A DNA stretch of 39,604 bases from a virus, in IMG/VR virus record IMGVR_UViG_3300049597_000143, positions 1 to 39,604 of that record; one strand, written 5' to 3'. Positions within the stretch are counted from its first letter, which is position 1. Each line of letters begins with the position of its first letter. The notes under the pieces were generated by a model, which made no database searches, had not been told where the DNA came from, and worked only from the letters and a program-made list of their open reading frames with translations. Position numbers and translations under genes: made by a program. Of this stretch, positions 1 to 6,869 are shown in pieces.

Positions 1-84
1 CACCACGACTACCGCGCGGGTGCCGGCGGGCTTGACCGAAACAGGAACGTATTCGATGCCATTGATCGTGATCTTGTCGCTCAT
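1..84 (-). CDS. Truncated copy of the 97-aa hypothetical protein gene
   Basis: This is the 5' part (28 codons) of the gene that is complete at 39214-39507, repeated because of the terminal redundancy. It starts at the ATG on 84-82 after a GGGAGG ribosome binding site and runs off the left edge. It is not a separate gene. On the closed genome there is only one copy. Confidence 0.85.
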   Translation of the reverse strand, partial: MSDKITINGIEYVPVSVKPAGTRAVVVV

Positions 85-181
85 GGTGACCTCCCGAGTC
101 GTTGGGTTAATCGTCATTGCTCTGCTCCTTCGCCCCGAGGGCGGCGTCGATAAGTTTGATCAGTCGCTCAGACGCATACTC
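1..181. repeat. Left copy of 181-bp terminal redundancy
   Basis: These bases match 39424-39604 with one difference, C at 128 against A at 39551. Joining the copies gives a unit of about 39,423 bp and restores two leftward genes that the window edges cut. The repeat is either assembly overlap of a circular or permuted genome, or a true direct terminal repeat. The P22-like portal and coat favour headful packaging and permutation, but the sequence alone does not decide. Confidence 0.95.
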
Positions 182-343
182 TGTAGAGTCATGCGTTGCC
201 TGTGACTCGGCGTCGAGCGGTGCGTGGCGGCTAATGTCGGCCATCATCATGACGTCTTGCTCAACGTACCAGCGGGCTTTCCACAGCAGCGAGGCCAGCG
301 CGTCCCGCTCCCGCTCGGCTTTCTCCAGTCGGTCGTCAGCCAT
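107..343 (-). CDS. Small coiled-coil phage protein, paralogue of the next gene
   Basis: A 78-aa charged, probably helical protein of unknown function. Its N-terminal stretch DRLEKAERERDALASLL closely matches DRLEAAERRRDALASLL in the upstream gene (336-692), and both end in a similar EQSN motif, so the two arose by duplication. The start overlaps the upstream stop by 8 nt, indicating translational coupling. The 3' end lies inside the terminal redundancy, where the right-hand copy changes one Lys to Asn near the C-terminus. Next in the leftward operon, across the contig join, is the 39214-39507 gene. No catalytic motif is visible. Confidence 0.75.
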   Translation of the reverse strand: MADDRLEKAERERDALASLLWKARWYVEQDVMMMADISRHAPLDAESQATHDSTEYASERLIKLIDAALGAKEQSNDD

Positions 344-692
344 TGCTCTGCTCCTGCGCCGTTATGGCGGCTTCGATGCGTTCCAGCGTGTCCCGCACTT
401 CCGGGGCCATGCGACTGCCATAGCCGGCCAGCGTGATCGCGTCGCGCGCCTCCCGCAGCAGCGAGGCCAGTGCGTCCCGCCTCCGCTCGGCCGCTTCCAG
501 CCGGTCGATCAGCCGCGTCACAACGTCGGGCGAGGCGCGCAGCGCATTCCGCTCGGCCGCTCCCCGTCGCTCCATCAGCGCCAAGCACTCATCCGCGTGG
601 ATCGTGTGTATCCACTGCCCGCGCATCCGCGAGATCAGCCCCTCGGCAAATTCCAGCCGGTCGAGCAGCACCTTGATGTCGTCGTCGATCAT
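336..692 (-). CDS. Coiled-coil phage protein, paralogue of the 107-343 product
   Basis: A 118-aa protein with an acidic N-terminus (MIDDDIKVLLDRLEFAEGL) and a heptad-like second half. The segment from about residue 63 onward matches most of the 107-343 protein, so this looks like a longer paralogue with an extra N-terminal domain. Start and stop overlap both neighbours (ATGA upstream, 8 nt downstream), typical of this compact operon. Function unknown. The repeated DRLE...RDALASLL block suggests dimerisation, which is inference. Confidence 0.75.
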   Translation of the reverse strand: MIDDDIKVLLDRLEFAEGLISRMRGQWIHTIHADECLALMERRGAAERNALRASPDVVTRLIDRLEAAERRRDALASLLREARDAITLAGYGSRMAPEVRDTLERIEAAITAQEQSNG

Positions 693-859
693 GCTGCCTC
701 CCTCTGCGCGTCTAGCGCGTCCTCGACCAGCGCCAGCGCGTCATCCCACTCCACGTCGGTGACCTGCTCGCAGTCGTGCAGCAGGCACCAAGTCGGGTCG
801 CTGCGGCGCATCGCGTCGCACGCGGCGGCGAGGGCGGTGATGAGGTCGAGGGGCTTCAT
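689..859 (-). CDS. Small hypothetical phage protein (56 aa)
   Basis: Starts at the ATG on 859-857, overlapping the upstream LuxR-KOW gene by 4 nt (ATGA), and ends overlapping the next start by 4 nt. A longer in-frame extension to 1024 exists but would lie inside the upstream gene, so the short form is preferred. The product (MKPLDLITALAAACDAM...) is small and acidic towards its C-terminus (EWDDALALVEDALDA). I do not recognise a family. Coupling on both sides is the main evidence that it is real. Confidence 0.65.
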   Translation of the reverse strand: MKPLDLITALAAACDAMRRSDPTWCLLHDCEQVTDVEWDDALALVEDALDAQREAA

Positions 860-1245
860 GCTGCCTCCCGCACCGGCTCGACGAACCGAGCCGTCACCGC
901 GATCTTTCCCGCGCCAATCGCAACCAGAATCTGCACGCTGTTGGCCGCCTTGAGATACGTCGCCGCGCGCCCTGCGTAGCGGCCGCCGACGATCTGCACC
1001 GCTTGGCCGCGCGTGAGCCCCCATCGCCCGATACGCGGGCGAATCACGACCGCGCAGTCCTGCAGCGCGGCGGCTAGCTCGCGGCGGCCCTCGACGCCCA
1101 GGCGCTTCGACGCGGCGCGGATGTGTTGGTCGATGCAGCTCGGCGTGACGCCGAGTCGGCGGGCGGCCTCGGCGCGCGTGGTGCCGGCCGCGATGAGCCG
1201 CGCGGCTTCGTGCTGGCGTGGCGTGAGCTGGGCAAAGTGGGGCAT
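856..1245 (-). CDS. LuxR/GerE-type HTH protein with C-terminal KOW-like domain (copy 2)
   Basis: A 129-aa protein. Residues about 6-60 (LTPRQHEAARLIAAGTTRAE then RRLGVTPSCIDQHI) form a GerE-type helix-turn-helix as in LuxR/NarL regulators, here without a receiver or autoinducer domain. The C-terminal half (RGQAVQIVGGRYAGRAATY...) resembles a KOW/SH3-like barrel of the NusG/ribosomal-protein type. It is a tandem paralogue of the 1245-1628 product, with nearly identical C-termini. The start could be GTG at 1248 (GTGA overlap) or ATG at 1245 (TGATG). It probably binds nucleic acid; the target is unknown. Confidence 0.75.
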   Translation of the reverse strand: MPHFAQLTPRQHEAARLIAAGTTRAEAARRLGVTPSCIDQHIRAASKRLGVEGRRELAAALQDCAVVIRPRIGRWGLTRGQAVQIVGGRYAGRAATYLKAANSVQILVAIGAGKIAVTARFVEPVREAA

Positions 1246-1628
1246 CACGCTGCCTCCCGCGCCGGCTCGACGAACCGCGCGGTCACGGCAATCTGCCCCG
1301 CTCCAATCGTGACAAGAACCTGCTTGCTACTCGCAACTCGAATAAACGTAGCTGCACGCCCGAAGTAAAGCCCGCCGACGATCTTCACGGGTTGCCCGCG
1401 AACAAGCCCGAAGCGATTGCCAGGCGGTGCAAGTTCGATCTCCCCGCGCTCGACCATCAGAATCAGCTCGACGCGATTGCGTGCGCCAGTGCGGACCAAC
1501 GCGTTGTGCAAGTGAATTTTCACGGTGCCGTATGCGATGCCCATTTGCGCGGCAATCTCGGTGTTCGACAACCCGCGTGCGGCTAGGCGCGACGCAGTGG
1601 CTTGCTGGGGGCTGAGGTAGGTTGTCAC
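1245..1628 (-). CDS. LuxR/GerE-type HTH protein with C-terminal KOW-like domain (copy 1)
   Basis: A 127-aa protein starting at GTG 1628-1626, overlapping the stop of the PAPS-reductase-like gene (GTGA). The in-frame extension to 1775 lies inside that gene and is not used. Residues about 4-55 (LSPQQATASRLAARGLSNTE, then IAYGTVKIHLHNAL) match the GerE DNA-binding helices. Residues about 78-125 (RGQPVKIVGGLYFGRAATF...) look KOW-like. The C-terminal IGAGQIAVTARFVEP is almost identical in the following gene, marking a tandem duplication. Tight coupling to the IbrA/IbrB-like pair suggests shared regulation or a joint role, but this is inference. Confidence 0.75.
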   Translation of the reverse strand: MTTYLSPQQATASRLAARGLSNTEIAAQMGIAYGTVKIHLHNALVRTGARNRVELILMVERGEIELAPPGNRFGLVRGQPVKIVGGLYFGRAATFIRVASSKQVLVTIGAGQIAVTARFVEPAREAA

Positions 1629-2845
1629 GCTGCTGTCCTCTCGCCTTTGCGTTCGCGCTTGATGTCCATGTATCGCTGATACGCGGGGCTCTTGGGTTGA
1701 ACCATCCCAAGCCCCTTGCACCACCAATCGTTCCGAAGCAGCACTTTGCAGAGCCGACGCCATGACGGCGCCCAATACTTCTTTTCAAGCTCCGGCGGCG
1801 CGTAATCCGGGATGCCGCCTCGATAGCCCCGGTCGTGCCAGCCCTTGAGCCACACGCGGAACCGCTTTGTGTAGTGCTCGCGCGTAATCTCGGGCATCGT
1901 CGCCAACAGCAGATTGCAGAAGCTCTGCCAGGTGTGCCCGGCGGGCAAGGTGATCTTGTTGTAGCCGTTCACGTTGCCGCGCTCCTCGATGTACAGCGCC
2001 CCGCTATTGGCGCCACTGACACGCGCAACCACCCGGCCCCAGGTCTGCGGCTCGATTAGGTGATACAGCCACAGTCCGCGCCGCTGGTCGTCGCCGTATG
2101 GCTGGCAGAGCCGCATCTGACTCGGAGACAGGCCCGCCAAGTGCATGCGGTCATAGACTTGGTTGTGCGGCTTGCTCGGGAACTGCGCGTGATACTTCCA
2201 GATGTCCGACACATGCCAGTCATAGATCGGATACACGTTGAACGTGTTTCCAACGATGCGCGTCGTCCATTGCTTGCCGAAATGCGTTTCCTTGCGACCG
2301 GCAATCGTGCGGTATCGGTTCAGGCTTTCGTCTGATCGGATTCCAATGAAAGCAGCAGTGTCTCGGCCCTTGGCGTACCACACGGCAAATAGTTCGATGA
2401 ATTCCTCAAACTCCATTCGAGGCTCGAAGAAATCAAAAAACGATGGATCGGAAATGACGCCCAGTCGGGACGGCATGGGACGAACCCAGTCGTCGCGGCG
2501 CTCAGGGTCCCAGGCACACCACACGGGTTCATAGTTGGACACCGAGTTGCGAAGCTTGATTGGCAGACACACCCAGTGCAGGTCGATGTGGTCGCGGTAC
2601 AGATCGAACATTTGCTCGGCGTGCTCAATCGTGAGTCGGTATTGCGCCTCAAGATCAATCAGCAGCACGCCGACCTTGCGTTTGCGACGGATCGCCTCGT
2701 CCATCACGAGATGGAACATGACGGACGAATCCTTGCCCGCGCTGAAGCTGACGTAGATGGCCTCGAAGTGGTCGAAGGTGTAGCGGATTCGGTCGCGCGC
2801 GGCTTGAAGCACGTCGACGCCGATTGGGGTCTTGCTGGCGGCCAT
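1625..2845 (-). CDS. PAPS-reductase/DndC-like PP-loop enzyme, IbrA-like
   Basis: A 406-aa protein. The PP-loop SFSAGKDSS at residues 33-41 is the ATP-pyrophosphatase motif of the PAPS reductase/DndC superfamily, followed by a hydrophobic strand ending LLIDLEAQY. The length, the aromatic-rich C-terminal half and the ParB-domain neighbour resemble IbrA-type proteins (DUF3440-like), found on phages and islands and implicated in regulation. Some superfamily members reduce PAPS and DndC acts in DNA phosphorothioation; which chemistry applies here cannot be read from sequence. The start is ATG 2845-2843, overlapping the ParB-like stop as TGATG. It is flanked by recombination genes and LuxR-KOW regulators. 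Confidence 0.85.
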   Translation of the reverse strand: MAASKTPIGVDVLQAARDRIRYTFDHFEAIYVSFSAGKDSSVMFHLVMDEAIRRKRKVGVLLIDLEAQYRLTIEHAEQMFDLYRDHIDLHWVCLPIKLRNSVSNYEPVWCAWDPERRDDWVRPMPSRLGVISDPSFFDFFEPRMEFEEFIELFAVWYAKGRDTAAFIGIRSDESLNRYRTIAGRKETHFGKQWTTRIVGNTFNVYPIYDWHVSDIWKYHAQFPSKPHNQVYDRMHLAGLSPSQMRLCQPYGDDQRRGLWLYHLIEPQTWGRVVARVSGANSGALYIEERGNVNGYNKITLPAGHTWQSFCNLLLATMPEITREHYTKRFRVWLKGWHDRGYRGGIPDYAPPELEKKYWAPSWRRLCKVLLRNDWWCKGLGMVQPKSPAYQRYMDIKRERKGERTAA

Positions 2846-3954
2846 CAGTAGAGTTCCGCTTCGGTTCGGCCAACAGCGTCCGCGCGCATCAACTGCCTGC
2901 GCCCGTTGGCCTTCAACCACTCGTTCAGGTACTTGAGCGCGAGCATGTCGGCGGCGTACTTCTCGTCGTCAGTGAGCAATTGATAGCCCGCCCGACAGCC
3001 GGACGGGATGCCGAGTGCCTGTGCGACGGACGCCTGCCCAAGCCACGCAATCCGGTTCATCCGCTCGTTTGTCAGATAGTGCTCAGGCGAAAACTTCCAT
3101 TCGCGCGTGACGACTTGCAGCGCGGCATCGAACCGCGACAAGTCAGAAAGAAATTCACGGTACGCACGCTCCCCGTCGTCCTGCGACATGCCGCGCGGCG
3201 GGCGCTCGGCGTAGAACCCGTGGCGGTAGCACTCCCACTTTTCCCAGGTGTGCAGGATTCGGTCGCTTGCCGGTGCCGCGTACCCTTCAATGACATCAGA
3301 CAGAAGCTCCGCGTCGATACCGGCGTCGTTTGTGACTTCCCACGCCTGCGAGAATTGCTGGTCCGCAAACGCTTCGGCCAGGCCGGTGATTTGGCAAAGC
3401 CGCAGCACTTCATCCGCGTCCATGCCAAGCTCGCGCGCAATTTTGTCGTCTGTCCAATTGCGGCGCTTCAGCTCGATCACAATGTCGGACATCGCTTCGA
3501 CCTTGTGCTTCCCCCGTGCCCGGTTGTGCCGGATCGTCGACGCCATGCGGTGCCCGCGATCCTGCTGCGACTCGCGAATGCGGACGATCGGCAGGTATCC
3601 GTTAACTCGCGCCTGAACGTCCGCGCATTCTTTGCCGACGCGGTTCCGGTGGAAACCGTCAATGACGGTGTGCTGATCGCCTTCAGGGAACGTGACAATT
3701 GGCTGCGTATAGCCGTCGGCCATGATCGACAGGCGCAGCAGTTCCAGCTCAGGCGGTGCGACGCTGTTGGGGTTGTAGTCGTTTGCGTGAACGATGCTCG
3801 CCGGCACCCAGCGCACAAAGTCCACAGGCTCGGACGCAAACGGGCTGTGCTCGTGGATGGTCTCGCGCAGCGCGTTGATAGCCTCAACGCGCGATTCAAG
3901 GGGCGGCGTGGACAGAAGCTCCACGATTGCGGGTTGAAGTTGATCTAGAGTCAT
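2845..3954 (-). CDS. ParB/Srx-domain protein, IbrB-like
   Basis: A 369-aa protein. Residues about 44-110 form a ParB N-terminal-like domain: a VRWVPASIVHANDYNPN strand region, DGYTQPI at 80-86 and DGFHRNR at 99-105, the family's nucleotide-binding/GxHR region. The middle (WTDDKIARELGMDADEVLRL) looks like a helix-turn-helix. The rest is unassigned. It lies directly upstream of, and is coupled to, the PP-loop gene, as IbrB pairs with IbrA, though it is longer than the IbrB proteins I recall. With no ParA nearby, a chromosome-partition role is unlikely. The ATG at 3954 overlaps the exonuclease stop (ATGA). Confidence 0.82.
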   Translation of the reverse strand: MTLDQLQPAIVELLSTPPLESRVEAINALRETIHEHSPFASEPVDFVRWVPASIVHANDYNPNSVAPPELELLRLSIMADGYTQPIVTFPEGDQHTVIDGFHRNRVGKECADVQARVNGYLPIVRIRESQQDRGHRMASTIRHNRARGKHKVEAMSDIVIELKRRNWTDDKIARELGMDADEVLRLCQITGLAEAFADQQFSQAWEVTNDAGIDAELLSDVIEGYAAPASDRILHTWEKWECYRHGFYAERPPRGMSQDDGERAYREFLSDLSRFDAALQVVTREWKFSPEHYLTNERMNRIAWLGQASVAQALGIPSGCRAGYQLLTDDEKYAADMLALKYLNEWLKANGRRQLMRADAVGRTEAELY

Positions 3955-4559
3955 GAAACCAGGGCCTCCCAAAGTTTTTCGACTTCCGCCAAGAACGCTT
4001 GCGCTTTTTCTTCAAGCGCCTCGATCTCGGCGGACGCGGGCGTCCACTCTCGGACGAAAAGCTGCGACCTGGGCGGGCATCGCGGATCAAACGAGACGAA
4101 CACGGCGCGAGTGCGGCGGGTGCATGCAAGCTGGGCAAGAATCTGCAACTTGTGCTGTTCGGGCACTTCGCCAGCAAGCTTCCAGGCAATGTGCGTCGTC
4201 GTCTGCGGGCACTTTGCTTCGAACACTGCATCGCTTCCGATCAGCCCGTCCGGCGTGGCACCAAAGTGCTCAATCGTCGGGTGCGTGATGAACGAGCACG
4301 CTTGCAGAAACTCGCCGCTTGCGACCTCATAGGCCGCCTTCGCAAAAGGCTCTTGCTCAGTGCCCCACCGCATGAAGTCGTTCACGTAGTGCGGCACGCT
4401 GTCTCCGGTCAGCCGCTCGGCCAGGATCTCGTGCATGTACTTGATGCGCGCGGCGGCGGGGTCCCCGTTTTTGAGCACAGCAAATGCATCGTTCATGCGC
4501 GAGCCAGTGAGCCAACCACAACGGCGGTTCAGCCAAACGCCTTTGGGCTCAGTCGTCAC
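3951..4559 (-). CDS. YqaJ/lambda-exo-type recombination exonuclease
   Basis: A 202-aa protein with the PD-(D/E)XK exonuclease pattern of the YqaJ/lambda Exo group: RWGTEQEP around residues 64-71, GATPDGLIG at 100-108 (metal-binding Asp104) and FEAKCP at 113-118 (Glu114, Lys116). It should resect double-stranded DNA ends 5' to 3' to supply single strands to the annealing protein encoded directly upstream. The start is GTG 4559-4557, overlapping the Bet stop as GTGA. Its length fits the family. Function by family is confident, the exact subfamily less so. Confidence 0.88.
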   Translation of the reverse strand: MTTEPKGVWLNRRCGWLTGSRMNDAFAVLKNGDPAAARIKYMHEILAERLTGDSVPHYVNDFMRWGTEQEPFAKAAYEVASGEFLQACSFITHPTIEHFGATPDGLIGSDAVFEAKCPQTTTHIAWKLAGEVPEQHKLQILAQLACTRRTRAVFVSFDPRCPPRSQLFVREWTPASAEIEALEEKAQAFLAEVEKLWEALVS

Positions 4560-5362
4560 TCCGCACCCCCTTGCATGTCGACGGTCTGCAAGTCCGCCTT
4601 GTCAGCGGCCTCCTTGAGCGACGGCAGCACGCCTTTCAGTTGCTCGCGCTGCGGTGCCGGGAGCGACTTCCAGTACGCGCGGAACGCATCGGTTCCGCTC
4701 ATCGCTGCGGTGCGCGCGGCGGTCAGCAGCGCGTCATCCGGCTCGGCCGCATGCGTGGTCGGCAGCGAGTCGATGTCGATGGCCTTGCCCGCCATCTCGT
4801 CCGCCGTCGGCCCGCTGCCGATCTCGGGGAAGCCCTTCCGCAACGCCTGCGCCTCGGCGCACTTTGCGAGCTGCCCATACGGCCGCTTTGCCCACATCGC
4901 ATTAGGCTGCGCGCTGTCCCGCTTGGCCGTCGCATAGTTCTCGGTCCAACGCTCGACCGCCGTGAACTCCGCGATGCTGCCGCCGACGATGCGCCGCACG
5001 GTGATGCGGCACCATGCCGGGAACGTCACTTCGGCGCCACCGAGAACCTGCACGACATCCGGCCCGAATTCCGGCTCGCTGCATCCTGCGTACTGGCCCG
5101 TTCGCGCGGCCTTGACGCGGTACAGTTCGATGCCGGGCATGACCACATCACGCATGTCGCGGGTGTTCTTGTCCCACATCGGGACAATATGCACGGGTTT
5201 TTGCAGCGGGTCCAGCCCGGCCGCTTTGCAGTAGCCAAGCACCATGCGGATCGACTCGTCCTTGGCGCCCGGATACAGGCTGCTACGAAGCACGGACATC
5301 AGTTCGTCGTCGGGCAGCGCGACGGCGTGTGACGCTGCGCGAAATTCAGTTACGTTGCTCAT
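4556..5362 (-). CDS. bet: Bet/RecT-family single-strand annealing protein
   Basis: A 268-aa protein whose first two thirds match the phage Bet/RecT annealing family: an N-terminal helix (LPDDELMSVLRSSLYPGAKD), then a CKAAGLDPLQKPVHIVPMWD segment near residues 45-64 and a YRVKAARTGQYAG strand region. It should anneal complementary single strands during phage recombination, working with the exonuclease encoded next. The start at ATG 5362-5360 is preferred because a GAGGATGAG ribosome binding site precedes it. Extensions to 5557 would overlap the upstream gene extensively. The C-terminus is Ala/Lys rich and probably flexible. Confidence 0.9.
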   Translation of the reverse strand: MSNVTEFRAASHAVALPDDELMSVLRSSLYPGAKDESIRMVLGYCKAAGLDPLQKPVHIVPMWDKNTRDMRDVVMPGIELYRVKAARTGQYAGCSEPEFGPDVVQVLGGAEVTFPAWCRITVRRIVGGSIAEFTAVERWTENYATAKRDSAQPNAMWAKRPYGQLAKCAEAQALRKGFPEIGSGPTADEMAGKAIDIDSLPTTHAAEPDDALLTAARTAAMSGTDAFRAYWKSLPAPQREQLKGVLPSLKEAADKADLQTVDMQGGAE

Positions 5363-5382
5363 CTCATCCTCGTTGTGTGTGT

Positions 5383-5586
5383 TCACGCCACAAGCAGCGC
5401 CACGACGCGCCACACGATCCAAACCATCAGCGCCCACAGCGCAAGCGCGGGCAGCGCCCACAGCACAATTGCAAACGGGCTGGCACGCGGGCCGTGCAGA
5501 TCGCGGTAGCCCTGCCGCCCGGTCTGAATGCCGTTTTGCCGGGCGTGATCGCGCCACGGGTTAGCGTAATAATCGCGTCGAATCAT
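5383..5586 (-). CDS. Small membrane protein with C-terminal TM helix
   Basis: A 67-aa protein starting at ATG 5586-5584 and overlapping the upstream stop (ATGA). The N-terminus is polar and basic (MIRRDYYANPWRDHARQNG). Residues about 42-66 are a strongly hydrophobic Trp/Ala/Val helix (FAIVLWALPALALWALMVWI), so it is probably a single-pass inner-membrane protein with its N-terminus in the cytoplasm. Function unknown. It lies directly upstream of bet, with a 20-nt gap holding bet's ribosome binding site. Confidence 0.7.
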   Translation of the reverse strand: MIRRDYYANPWRDHARQNGIQTGRQGYRDLHGPRASPFAIVLWALPALALWALMVWIVWRVVALLVA

Positions 5587-6098
5587 AGCGTCACCTCGCA
5601 CTGAGCGCATACCTCGCGCAGCCGCTTTGTTTGAGCGGCCCACGCAGCGTCCCCCGCAGCGGCCCCCGCAACGGCAGCGGCCCCCGCAGCGGCCCTCGCA
5701 GCGTCCCCCGCAGCGGCCCTCGCAGCGGCCCACGCAGCGGCCCACGCAGCGGCCCACGCAGCGTCCCCCGCAGCGGCCCACGCAGCGGCCAGCTCGCTAT
5801 CCGTCGCCTCGCCATTTGCAAACCGCTCGGCCACGTCAAGCGCCGCAATGCTGCGCGAGTCGGTCATCAAATGCTGCACTTGACGCGCGCACCACACGGC
5901 ATACAACCGGATCTCTCGGTCGTGCCCCGTGACGGCACGCAGACACCACAGCGCGTCTTCTAGCCCGTTGCTGTTCAGCACAGTGACGATGGGCAGCGGC
6001 TCGTCGTCGGCCTGCGTTTTGCCCAAGTGGCGCAGTAGCTTCGTCCAACCGTCAGCGCACGGTCTGTGCGCGCGGATAGCGTTAAGAGTCGTCCTCAT
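5583..6098 (-). CDS. Ala-rich tetrapeptide-repeat phage protein
   Basis: A 171-aa protein. Residues 1-100 look globular (MRTTLNAIRAHRPCADGW..., with LPIVTVLNSNGLEDALWCLR). Residues about 103-155 are a four-residue-period repeat of WAAA, GDAA and RAAA units encoded by near-identical 12-bp DNA repeats. The C-terminus has CAQC. Repeats of this AAWAAA type occur in phage and plasmid hypothetical proteins and probably form a long helix. Start ATG 6098-6096 overlaps the upstream stop (ATGA), and the stop overlaps the next start in the same way. Longer in-frame extensions sit inside neighbours and are rejected. Confidence 0.72.
   Translation of the reverse strand: MRTTLNAIRAHRPCADGWTKLLRHLGKTQADDEPLPIVTVLNSNGLEDALWCLRAVTGHDREIRLYAVWCARQVQHLMTDSRSIAALDVAERFANGEATDSELAAAWAAAGDAAWAAAWAAAWAAARAAAGDAARAAAGAAAVAGAAAGDAAWAAQTKRLREVCAQCEVTL
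5634..5789. repeat. 12-bp tandem repeat array inside a coding region
   Basis: On the plus strand, units of the type GCGGCCCACGCA and variants GCGTCCCCCGCA and GCGGCCCTCGCA recur in phase. Because the unit is 12 bp, copy changes keep the reading frame and add or remove four residues. It encodes the WAAA/GDAA repeats of the 5583-6098 product. Confidence 0.9.
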
Positions 6099-6331
6099 TT
6101 CGCCCCCCCATTGACGCCGAGGTAGACCTCGACCGACGCAATCGGCACCGTCTCCCATCCCGCCGCTTTTTCTTCGGCGATGTACTGGCGCAGCATCGCC
6201 ATGCGTTGGCGCAGGATGAAGATTTCCGTCATGTTGGCGCGGTGCTCGGCGAGCTCGCGACGGATGTTGTCCGCGACGCTCGACGCATGCGCCTCGGCGC
6301 GCTCCTGCTGCTCGAACGCGGCGCGGCTCAT
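6095..6331 (-). CDS. Hypothetical coiled-coil protein (78 aa)
   Basis: Starts at ATG 6331-6329, overlapping the pentapeptide-repeat gene's stop (ATGA), and ends overlapping the next start (ATGA). The product is highly charged and likely helical (EQQERAEAHASSVADNIRRE, then RQRMAMLRQYIAEEKAAGWE), with a short C-terminal strand (VPIASVEVYLGVNGG). No family recognised. It could be a small dimeric adaptor, which is a guess from composition only. Confidence 0.68.
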   Translation of the reverse strand: MSRAAFEQQERAEAHASSVADNIRRELAEHRANMTEIFILRQRMAMLRQYIAEEKAAGWETVPIASVEVYLGVNGGAK

Positions 6332-6780
6332 GCGGCCTCCGAAACAACGGCAGCCGGAGTCCAGCACTCCGCGTGCATCTCGATCAGTGCAATCGCTGCG
6401 GCGTACTCGCGGGCGTGGATTGACTCGCCGTGCGTCTTGATGACAGCGGCGCGCAACTCGTCCAGCGAGCCGAAGAAGCAACCCGCGCGCACCCGCACGC
6501 CCGCGTCGGTCAGGTACGCAACGACGTACGAGCTGCGCGATCCGATGGGGCCAATTTGAATAATCGGGCGCTTGCCGATCAGCTTGGCCCCGCCGAGGTT
6601 GGCCCCGTCGAGGTTGGCCCCGGCGAGGCTGGCCCCGACGAGGTTGGCCCCGGCGAGGCTGGCCCCGTCGAGGCTGGCCCCGGCGGATACCGCCGCCTCC
6701 ACCACATCTCGCAGCGACTCACCGTCGCCCGTGTACAGCACGGCGCCCGTGTCGCGGTGCTCGATCGTGTGCTTCTCCAT
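6328..6780 (-). CDS. Pentapeptide-repeat protein
   Basis: A 150-aa protein. Residues 35-69 hold seven tandem pentapeptides of the A(S/N)LXG type (ASLDG, ASLAG, ANLVG, ASLAG, ANLDG, ANLGG, AKLIG), the signature of pentapeptide-repeat beta-helices. The array is shorter than in DNA-mimic proteins such as Qnr, so mimicry is not implied. The C-terminal 80 residues contain SSYVVAYLTDAGVRVRAGCF and GSLDELRAAVIKTHG and resemble a small globular phage domain. The start at 6780 overlaps the upstream stop (TGATG). Function unknown. Confidence 0.78.
   Translation of the reverse strand: MEKHTIEHRDTGAVLYTGDGESLRDVVEAAVSAGASLDGASLAGANLVGASLAGANLDGANLGGAKLIGKRPIIQIGPIGSRSSYVVAYLTDAGVRVRAGCFFGSLDELRAAVIKTHGESIHAREYAAAIALIEMHAECWTPAAVVSEAA
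6574..6678. repeat. 15-bp repeats encoding pentapeptide units
   Basis: Seven near-identical 15-bp units on the plus strand (of the form GAGGCTGGCCCCGGC / GAGGTTGGCCCCGTC) encode the A(S/N)LXG repeats of the 6328-6780 protein. Confidence 0.85.
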
Positions 6781-6869
6781 CAAAACACCCGCCCGGCGAT
6801 GAGTTGGTACATGAGCGCCGAGCACAGCGCACACGCGGTCAGGTAGGCGACAATTTTGGCGGCGGTCAT
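6780..6869 (-). CDS. 29-aa single-pass membrane peptide
   Basis: A short gene fitting exactly between its neighbours: ATG 6869-6867 overlaps the upstream stop (ATGA), and TGA 6782-6780 overlaps the pentapeptide gene's ATG (TGATG). It encodes MTAAKIVAYLTACALCSALM followed by YQLIAGRVF, essentially one transmembrane helix with an N-terminal Lys and a C-terminal Arg. Coupling on both sides argues that it is translated. Function unknown. Confidence 0.65.
   Translation of the reverse strand: MTAAKIVAYLTACALCSALMYQLIAGRVF

Noticed and set aside
2845-3954. Plasmid-type partition ParB
   Set aside because: No ParA partner and no obvious parS. Its neighbours point to the IbrB-like group instead.
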